Below, in pieces: positions 56,400 to 64,000 of a stretch of DNA of 64,000 nucleotides. Source of the stretch: Argopecten irradians (lineage: Eukaryota > Mollusca > Bivalvia > Pectinida > Pectinidae). The position numbers and the translations under genes are program-made. Numbering within the stretch: the first letter of the stretch is position 1; every line of letters begins with the position of its first letter. Location: assembly GCF_041381155.1 (NCBI RefSeq), contig NC_091134.1:67808469-67872468 (forward strand), in the 5' to 3' direction. The notes beneath the pieces are model-generated. The model saw only the letters and a program-made list of their open reading frames with translations. It was not told the DNA's origin and searched no databases.

Positions 56400-57294
56400 G
56401 TTAGTATGTATATTTCTGTTCATATGAAAAACAACACAAAATTATCGGTTTCTTTATTATTTTATAATTGAAGAAGACCAAATAAAACGTCTTGACACAA
56501 GTTGCTATATATCTTACCAGAGATTTACATTTAAACGCGTAGTTTATAAGATTGTACGTACTACATGTACGTATATCTAAATATCTTATCTAATCAATCA
56601 TATGATTTCATACGCAAATATAAATGAAAAATACTATAAATTATATAAATGATATAAAAGCATATTTCAATTATTAAAAAATGACAAATTAAAAAAATAC
56701 AATGGTTTCCTACTCGTTCAAAACTCGAAAAAGAAGAAGTTTATACATACAACGAACTTTATAATACAATTTCAGTCACTTTTCTTTTTAGCACATTTCA
56801 TCTTAAAGACATAGCAGATCATTTAGATAAGCTATTAAATCTCTGTTTTTATATAACAGTGTGTATTACAATGCTGTTCAGCAGTATACCTGTATATATA
56901 CATGCGATTTCATTTTTTGTTCATATTGTAGGCCTAGTTGATTTTATTAAAATCAAATTGCATAAGTTTGTGTTATAATTTCCTGTTCAATCGGTCAAAT
57001 GATGGGTATTTGCAGACTAAAAAAATAATCTGACAGCATGTTTTAGTATTACATATTACTCCAGAGAATATTACCAGGACATCTATAATAAAATCTTTAT
57101 CAAAATAAAAATGCGTGCGCCTGTGGCCTAGCTAGCTATAGGATATATTAAATGTACGCAATGCCTATTTTCTATTTGTATTTCTAGGTTTTGTCAAAGC
57201 TATTCTTCAAAATGCATAAATTTAATCTATTTTTATGTTTAGCTTTTTAGCTTATAGCTACCTTTTCCTAACTAAGTGAAAAAATACAAAAAAA

Positions 57295-57325
<31 letters not shown>

Positions 57326-58300
57326 CCTAAACAATTAACTTTGTTTTAAAATATTTTTCAACAATACATATAAGCTAATCGGAGTTGTCTCCCTTCATGC
57401 ATTCACTTTCTGAAGAGTCAAGTTCTAAATTACAGTTTGAAAAAAATGTTATCGGAATCGCGTTGTAATTAGATCCACGGACCTATAATTAGAGGCTTGA
57501 TGTACATCAATTTTAAATCAATAGATCTCATGTAACGATTCGTTCAATTCATGGCGATAAAGCCCGCATCACTTGGTTCACGTTCAATGAATACATAAAT
57601 AACAACATAAAGGAAAGTAAGGATACAGAAAAGAAGCTGGGCATATCAAGACCATAATATAAATTACCATTAATTAAAAAATAACATGTTTAAACTAATG
57701 CACTTTAAAGTAGTTAGCCATGTTTCACTACCAGTACACTTCTGTTAGAGTAGTAGCTTGATGTTCATAAAATGTTAAGTCACTAGTGCACTTTGCCTCT
57801 GAAGAAAGTTTTTACGCAGCCTACTGTATAGGCGAAAACTGGAAATGCTTAATAAAAGACCAGATTTTACCGAAATTGATCCTATATCACATTGGAGCCT
57901 TTTTAACCATGCTTAATCATTCAGATAGAGCGTAAACTCGACTTAAAGATGCTCCGCCGGCGACAGAGCATAAATGATATTCATCATTTGAACAATAATT
58001 AGTGTTTAATCGTGTATACACACAAAAAATAATATAAAATAATTTATTTTGCCTTTGGGCCATGCGCAATTAGTACTTCATTCCATATAGGATATAGCGC
58101 CACGGAATTTTTTCGGAATGCAGTTAATTATTTTTTTTAATTTTCAACTTGAAGTAAAATTAGAAGCTCAAACTTTTCAACGGCGGTAATGGTGTAAAGT
58201 AAGTAACTTTTGTAACTGAAGAAAAATACTAAATCGTCTGCTGCTGTTTTTGATAGTGAAAAAATACCATTGGTCAGCGGTGGAGCATTTTTAATGTGAG
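56400..58300. other. No gene recognised
   Basis: Very AT-rich. Contains a poly-A run with (CA)n at 57288-57327. Nothing else supportable. Confidence 0.4.
57288..57327. repeat. Poly-A and (CA)n microsatellite
   Basis: A run of more than 20 A is followed by about nine CA units. Confidence 0.9.
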
Positions 58301-58497
58301 GTCAATGGTGGCTGATCGGCGGGTTTTCTACGCGAAACCCGAAAAGGCGAGAAAATCAACAGAAAAGGCGCCGTTTAAGACTTTCTTTTTTTGTTAATCT
58401 CGCATTTTCGCGATTTTTTTTTCGCCTTTTCGTGTTAAAAATTACGCGACAATCCGCCGAGCGGAGGATTTTCTATGGTGGCTGATTTCTGCCGTAT

Positions 58498-59105
58498 AGT
58501 ATGGTGGCTGATTTCTGCCATTTCGCCTTTTCGCCGTTTCGCGTTGTTTCTTGTGCAACCCGACGTTCGGTGGATTGTCGCCTTCAATTTTCTACGCGAA
58601 AACCCGAAAAGGCGAGAAAATTAACTCGAAAAGGCGCCGTTTTAGACATTAAAAATTTCGACTTTTCGTGTAACTTTTTTCGCCTTTTCGTGTTGTAATT
58701 TACTAAAATTACGTAACAACCCGCCGAACGGCAGGTTTTCGCCTTGTAAACTTACGCGAAATGAATTAGACGACAACCCACCGAACGGCGCCTTTTCGCC
58801 TTCCGGAATGACATGCGTATATAAAACGAAAGTCAAGGCTACACTTTCAATGATTGGTGAAGTTCCATACTGTGCAGAAATAAAACAACACGTTTATAAG
58901 CTGAAATATGGAAGTATTTTGCAATTTCTTATCGAACGGTGAGTTGTCGCATAATTTTACAAGGCGAAAACCCGCCTCTGAAACCCACCGAACGGCGGGT
59001 TGTCGCATAAATTTACAAGGTGAAAAGCCATCGCCGAACGACGGGTTGTTGCGAATGTAAGAAACAGCGCGAAAAGGCGAAATGGCAGAAATCAGCCATC
59101 ATACT
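58498..59105. mobile_element. CpG-rich palindromic element with long inverted ends
   Basis: The left end reads ATGGTGGCTGATTTCTGCCA TTTCGCCTTTTCG. The right end carries its inverse complement (CGAAAAGGCGAAATGGCAGA AATCAGCCATCAT) with few mismatches; the similarity extends about 60 bp inward. The interior repeats CCGCCGAACGGCGGGTT and CGAAAAGGCG many times in both orientations. Related pieces lie just outside, at 58305-58480. No transposase frame was seen. Confidence 0.7.
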
Positions 59106-59367
59106 TTTGGCTTTGAGCTGACTGTTCGCCACTGGTCCAAAGACTGGATTTTGTCCCCTGGCCACATCCTCGATACTGCAGGGGTTACTATCACTGTCAT
59201 CATATGCACCCCTGGACTTTGCCATAGCAAATATGAAAGCTTTGTGTACGACAACAAATGGAACAGGTCTTTTGGTCCTGTGACGTACATCAAAAGAATC
59301 GAATGGCTTTGAAGTTGGGCGTCGTTCCCCACTTATCGGCATAGGCTGACTGTATAAGCCTGATACA

Positions 59368-60377
59368 AACAAGAGGCCCAGAGGACCTGTATCGCTCACC
59401 TGGTTTGAAATGCCAAGTAATGTTCTGAATACAGGTTCATTGTTTCTTTTGTAAAGTAATTTTAATATTAACCTCTAAATCCCCTATTGGGCCCCACACC
59501 TCCTGCCCCCAGGGGGTCAGAGCCAAAATTTATACAAGTTCTGTTCCCCTTCCCCCAAGAATGTTTATGGCCAAATTTGGTCACATTCCAAGCAAAACTC
59601 TAGGACAAGTAGCGATTTATAGGAGTTACCTCTATTTCCCCTATTGGGCCCCACCCGTCCTGCCCACGGGGGCCAGAGCCAAAATTTATACAAGTTCTGT
59701 TCCCCTTCCCCAAGGATGTTTGTGGCAAAATTTGATTACAATTCATGTAGAACTCTATGACTAGTAGCGATTTAAAGAATTTACCTCTATTTCCCCTATT
59801 GGGCCCCGCCCCTCCTGCCCCCGGGGGACCAGAGCCAAAATGTATACAAGTTCTGTTCCCCTTCCCCCCAAGGATGTTTGTGGCCAAATTTGGTTACATT
59901 CCATTCAGAACTCTATGACTAGTAGCGATTTAAAGGATTTACCTCTATTTCCCCTATTGGGCCCCGCCCCTCCTGTCCCTGGGCGATCAGAGCCAAAATT
60001 TATACAAGTTCTGTTCCCCTTCCCCCAAGCATGTTTGTTGCTAATTTTGGTTACAATCCATGCAACACTCTAGGACAAGTAGCGATTTAAAGGATTGACC
60101 TCTATTTCCCCTATTGGGCCCTGCCCCTCCTGCCCCCGGGGGGGGGGGGGGGGGGGGGGGGGGGGTCAGAGCCATAATTTATACAAGTTCTGTTCCCCCT
60201 CCCCCAAGGATGTTTGTGGCCAAATTTGGTTACAATCCATGCAGAACTCTATGACTAGTAGCGATTTAAAGGAAATGTTGACGGACAGACGGACGGACGG
60301 ACGACGGACGGACGGACGGACGACGGACGCCGCGCCATGACATAAGCTCACCGGCCCTTCAGGCCAGGTGAGCTAAA
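59368..60377 (-). repeat. Family A element, about 5 units, with expanded G tract
   Basis: Both termini are present (AACAAGAGGCCCAGAGGACC; hairpin GCTCACC-GGCCC-TTC-AGGCC-AGGTGAGC then TAAAAA). In the last unit the usual CCCCCGGGGGG core has grown to C5 followed by 28 G (60138-60165). Followed by (GGAC)n. Confidence 0.94.
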
Positions 60378-60445
60378 AATGTAGGTAAGGATGTTTTTCC
60401 TGAAATGCCTTCAGTTTTACTACGACATAGTCCAGGGGGGATTAG

Positions 60446-60565
60446 TCCGCTAAACCTGCCTATATTATTAGGTTTTTTAAAAATATGTTTTTGCCTAATA
60501 TATATATTAGGCAAAAAATAAATATACAATAAAAATAACCTAATAATATAGGCAGGTTTAGCGGA
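60446..60565. mobile_element. Perfect 120-bp foldback element
   Basis: The arms of 29 bp (60446-60474 and 60537-60565) are exact inverse complements: they start TCCGCTAAACCTGCC and end GGCAGGTTTAGCGGA. A second palindrome, TTTTTGCCTAATA/TATTAGGCAAAAA, fills the loop. It interrupts a copy of the short CCAGGGG repeat (60395-60620). Confidence 0.85.
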
Positions 60566-60619
60566 GTAGAGGTGGATATAACGACAGTGACAGTAACCCC
60601 TGGAGTATCGACGATGCCT

Positions 60620-61847
60620 GGCCGACATAGTATAGTATCTGATCCTACTTAACATTCAGATTTGAGGGAGTGGGACGACTGGTTTGCCCGTTGGTAGGTA
60701 GTATAATGCTGAATGGAGGCTCAAATCCTAGACTGCATGCTAAATCCTTTGTTATTGGTATTTTGCTTTTTATTGTTAAGATCTTAGCTAATATTAAGTA
60801 ATACAGGAAGTTAAGCAATATCATTTGTATTTGTTACTCGGACAGGAACTACAAGGGTTTAGTTCGAGGGGAATACAATTTCACACAGATGTTGAAACTC
60901 GTTTACAGAAACAAGAATACGAATTTCAGGTAGCTGCGTCACGGAGAACTGATTAAATGCCTTGGCTCACAACAGTAGAAAATAAGCAAAATACCAATAA
61001 AGGTAATTCAACATACAGGAATTTGAGCCTTAGGAATGTTTATTTTTCAGCAGAACTTCTCCAGTTTTACATGATACAGTATGCCACCACAAACAGTACT
61101 GTGACGCCAGACCCGGTTTTGTAACAATAAAGACGATGCTTTCGTTAAACATTTCTTCAATTTCACAAATAACTATTCGAACACAAACAAAAGCGAAATA
61201 TATCAATTGGAACTTTTATTTATGTTGGTGTACAATAAACAATTATAAAAAAGGTAAATCGTCATGTAGCTATCGCTAACAGTACCTCAGGGAGAGTACT
61301 GACTACCCTTGGCTAGCGAAGTTGGCAGCCATGGCTGTTATGCCAATCAGATACCAAAATACATCAAATGTATATATATTCAGCCGAATGAGAAAAGAAA
61401 CAATACAGCATATGGAAACGAATACATTCTTCACGTATTACTATCCAATGACGTTTAGGGGATTCCGAGAAATCACCGATATTCTTTTTATGAAAAAGAT
61501 TACATTGTACGGGTGCTCAAACTCTCATACATCTCAAACTTCCAGCTGGAAATCACTTGAAGTGATCAAGGACAGCCTTTTCTACGTAGACTGGACACAA
61601 AACTTACTATTCTCTTACTAGCCGAACAGATCTGGCATTGTGGCGGTCTTTATTCAACTTTGTATATTGCTTACATAATCACAAACAATGAATTAATTGT
61701 TACACTTTAAAAGACTTTGTAAAATGAAGCTCATATCACTGGAAGTTATTTGGATTGATATGTCGTACACATAATGTTTAAGTAAATAGATAAATAAGAT
61801 AGATAAATAAATAATAAAGAAATTTCAAAAAGGTTCGAATCCTTCAT
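60620..61847. other. SINE relic and probable 3' UTR of the membrane-protein gene
   Basis: 60660-60740 has GGGAGTGGGACGACTGGTTT GCCCGTT, a piece of the SINE central domain seen at 7290-7340. The rest is AT-rich without coding frames. TTTATT strings near 61212 and 61632 could be polyadenylation signals on the minus strand. Confidence 0.45.
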
Positions 61848-63248
61848 TCATAGGTTAATCTCAGGTTTCGTATATCTCAAATGGCCCACTTCCTTTGACT
61901 TGGATACTATTCCCGTGAAAAGACCGGAATCACCCATGGATAAGGAACTTCTTCTATCCTTTCCGGATTTTCCAGCCTCCACATCAAATGAGCCCCCGAT
62001 CCCTGTATGACTAAGTGAACCGCGGCGAGCACCACTTGCATTCTCGGCTCCTTTGATTCGAGTTACAGACGAACGACGCTCTGACCAATGTCCCACTGTA
62101 TTGTTCTTGTCTTCATGCACCAACGATTTACGACGTTCACCAGAGATATGAGATGGTCCACTGACACTAGACTTTCTAAGTCTTGTAGATGTAAGAAAAG
62201 ACAGCATGTGTTGATCCACGCTGGATTTTCGCCGGCCTCGTCTCTGGAACTCTGGGATGGTAGATTTGATATCCTTATGGGACCAGCCATCAGGTAATCT
62301 TGGTATCCCAATGACAGATCTCTCCTTACCTGGCGCGCGAGGTTCACGACTGTCACTAGCATTGCCAGAATCAATGTCATCACATTCTTTCCTTTCAGAC
62401 GACTGAACCCCGCGTTTCTTCTCACCAGCGGCTGTGTGACGATTTGAAATATTAGATGTGGGATTTCTATGATCATTTTCGTTCGATGTGGCGTTGTTTA
62501 CAAAAGCTGTTGCAATTCCATGACTTGAAACGTTTTTACTTAGTTCTGCATATTCTGTGCGGTCCCTCGAAGCGGTGAATTTAGATACTGCAGGAGCATG
62601 TTCATTCGAAAACTGATTTGGAGTAGGATCACCTGTGTTTGCAAGTTCTCCGCAATTATGACCTTCTGATATGAGTTTGTTATTTTCACCACAATCATGG
62701 TCATTGTCTTCTATGCGACCACCAGCAGGTGAAGACGGACGTTGGCCAGAGGTGTACCCATTACCATTTTCAGTGCTACTGTTTGCAGTCATGTTGCTAT
62801 CCTTGGTAAAAGTATCGACCGTACAAGAATGTTCTCCCAGACCATTTACTTGTGCTGTTTCTAAATTTTCGTCAACGTTTTCTAAGTTTTCTTTGCGTTT
62901 CTTCCGTTTTCTCTTCTTCCGTTTCTCTGCTGTGTTTGATGCGCCATCAAACATCGTCGTTGTAGTCGCTACCAATGGCGGTAGTTTAGCTGGCGCTTTG
63001 TTCGAGTCAACAGACACTTGCATTGGTACCGGCACCATATTAGGAAGGAATGCCTCTCTGACAGCCGCACGTGGTTTGAGCAGCAGAAGATTGCCACCAT
63101 GGACATCAGACTCGATGGCACCGATTCTGTTCTGACCGAATGGGTGTTTGTTGGTTCCATGGTCGTAGTTTTCTGGGTCTTCCTCGGAACGCCTTTCACT
63201 TTCATCGTTAGAAGATAGACCACTCTTTTCACCGTCTTTTGATTTTAC
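61848..63248 (-). CDS. Membrane protein last coding exon (cytoplasmic tail)
   Basis: Starts after acceptor TTAAG|GTA at 63248 in phase 0 and ends at TAA (61848). The first 70 residues (VKSKDGEKSG ... REAFLPN) precede the internal Met at 63038, so that Met is not the start. Confidence 0.82.
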   Translation of the reverse strand, partial: VKSKDGEKSGLSSNDESERRSEEDPENYDHGTNKHPFGQNRIGAIESDVHGGNLLLLKPRAAVREAFLPNMVPVPMQVSVDSNKAPAKLPPLVATTTTMFDGASNTAEKRKKRKRKKRKENLENVDENLETAQVNGLGEHSCTVDTFTKDSNMTANSSTENGNGYTSGQRPSSPAGGRIEDNDHDCGENNKLISEGHNCGELANTGDPTPNQFSNEHAPAVSKFTASRDRTEYAELSKNVSSHGIATAFVNNATSNENDHRNPTSNISNRHTAAGEKKRGVQSSERKECDDIDSGNASDSREPRAPGKERSVIGIPRLPDGWSHKDIKSTIPEFQRRGRRKSSVDQHMLSFLTSTRLRKSSVSGPSHISGERRKSLVHEDKNNTVGHWSERRSSVTRIKGAENASGARRGSLSHTGIGGSFDVEAGKSGKDRRSSLSMGDSGLFTGIVSKSKEVGHLRYTKPEINL

Positions 63249-64000
63249 CTTAATGGAAAAATCACTTTTATTACTTTATGTTCCTATAATTAAAAGATGA
63301 GATAAAATGTAGTCCCGTGAAATCCTCACTTGTATGTTGGCTAAATTTTGCTTTAGACTCCGAAGGAAGTAAATAAATTGCAAGATTGAGAAAACGGTTT
63401 TATATATCACACATCGTTGTGTGGTTTTATAAAATGTGTAAATGTAGAAAATAAAACAATATGAAGTTTGGTCAATCTTACATACAGCTTTTGTAAATTA
63501 CCTGTTGCTTTTTCTTCCAGCGTGCGAAAATAATGATACACCCGGCAGCTACAATGAGGACGGCGATGATGATATACCACCAAGGAACTAGAAGGAAGAA
63601 AGTAATCAGATCACAACAAATATCTACAGAATAACAATATTGACTATGATGACAAATTAACCATTCGACGACACTAAAAGTAGACAATCCAGAACTTAAG
63701 AAAAATCATTACGATACAATACAAGTTTGAAGATAGTAAACAATTAGAACTATCATTGTAATGGTTCTGGATCGCAGGTGGTTTTATTGTTAGAGCACCC
63801 CAGCTAGTGTTTGGGGGGGGGGGTGTGTGTCTTGGATTCGAATCCTGGTCTGGCTGTACTACTGTATCATCAAAAAACTATAGACTTGTTTGGTAGGATA
63901 CATGTGTGTTTTTTTGTCATTTACTTACATGATGCCGATGCTAGGTCACTCTCCCGTGACGATGGCTGAGATGATTCGAGCGTGGCGGTGGTAGCGGTAG
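61848..64000 (-). CDS. Unrecognised single-pass membrane protein, partial (3' three exons)
   Basis: Exons >64000-63929, 63587-63502 and 63248-61848 join in frame. The first visible exon encodes a Ser/Thr-rich stretch (ATLESSQPSSRESDLASAS), presumably extracellular. The second encodes PWWYIIIAVLIVAAGCIIIF, one membrane helix, followed by ARWKKKQQ as a stop-transfer signal, so a type I topology is likely. The third (466 residues) is a disordered, hydrophilic cytoplasmic tail. A polybasic tract KRKKRKRKKRK lies about 100 residues in, followed by long Asn/Ser-rich stretches. The C-terminal 160 residues carry six Arg-rich Ser sites (RRKSS, LRKSS, RRKSL, RRSSV, RRGSL, RRSSL) of the kind used by PKA and related kinases. 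I recognise no enzymatic or adhesion domain; the N-terminal part lies outside the window. The polybasic tract could bind acidic lipids or act as a nuclear signal after cleavage; neither is shown. Confidence 0.8.
63502..63587 (-). CDS. Membrane protein transmembrane exon
   Basis: 86 bases. Acceptor CTTCTAG|TTC and donor CAG|GTAATT. Encodes the whole membrane helix plus the KKK stop-transfer segment. Confidence 0.82.
63757..63880 (+). repeat. tRNA-derived SINE head
   Basis: GGTTTTATTGTTAGAGCACC (A box-like) and GGATTCGAATCCTGG (a strong B box) lie either side of a G-run near 63811-63821. No acceptor stem was recognised, so this is a SINE relic in an intron of the membrane-protein gene and not a tRNA gene. 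Confidence 0.6.
63929..64000 (-). CDS. Membrane protein upstream exon, cut by the window edge
   Basis: Open in frame to the edge, with donor T|GTAAGT at 63929. Thr/Ser-rich, consistent with a juxtamembrane stalk. Confidence 0.7.

Noticed and set aside
62671-63135. 154-residue + strand frame opposite the membrane-protein tail exon
   Set aside because: It is a shadow of the minus-strand exon, which has consistent splice sites and phosphosite-rich composition.

Overview
The window looks like nuclear DNA of a bivalve mollusc, most likely a scallop. The reasons are AT-rich sequence, spliced genes of animal type, a vertebrate-type cryptochrome, SINEs of the kind common in molluscs, and very dense tandem-repeat-bearing mobile elements. 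The species assignment is inference. No bacterial operons, CRISPR arrays, rRNA genes or intact tRNA genes were seen.

Genes. (1) A complete cryptochrome gene lies on the + strand. Its 11 coding exons run from 4641 to 26347 and join in frame to 563 residues; it belongs to the clock-repressor (vertebrate-like) class. (2) An FRS2/FRS3-type docking adaptor lies on the - strand (47506-48789, 427 residues, one coding exon), with a myristoylation signal, a PTB domain and four YxN motifs. (3) The 3' part of an unrecognised single-pass membrane protein gene lies on the - strand (61848 to the window edge), with a polybasic tract and six Arg-rich Ser sites. Degenerate protein-coding debris comprises a LINE reverse transcriptase (32.3-33.9 kb, - strand), a second LINE C-terminus (54.1-55.7 kb, + strand) and a frameshifted BED zinc finger (51.7-52.0 kb, - strand).

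Mobile elements. About 19 copies of elements in six sequence-unrelated families (called A to F here) fill roughly a third of the window. They share one architecture: a TTTTTAG-type left end with a hairpin, usually a CCGTCCG-rich stretch, tandem units of about 135-160 bp (about 330 bp in family B), then a short motif, a second hairpin and a CTCTTGTT right end. In five families a 7-8 base motif at the left end is the perfect reverse complement of a motif at the right end, and this pair differs between families. All 10 copies left of 33 kb point one way and all 9 copies right of 34 kb point the other way, matching the transcription direction of the flanking genes. I regard this as the most interesting system here. 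Its features resemble those described for non-autonomous Helentron/HINE elements and bivalve pearl elements, but I cannot confirm identity without a search.

Two tandem arrays inside the cryptochrome gene are built from its own splice junctions: about six copies of the exon 8 acceptor region, and about 70 copies of the exon 10 donor region. Upstream of the gene, a module with CCAAT, octamer-like and CACGTT sites occurs twice. Other content includes a 1.17-kb tandem duplication in intron 1, minisatellites of 49 bp and 51 bp, a hAT element with a perfect 8-bp target duplication, foldback elements and tRNA-derived SINEs.
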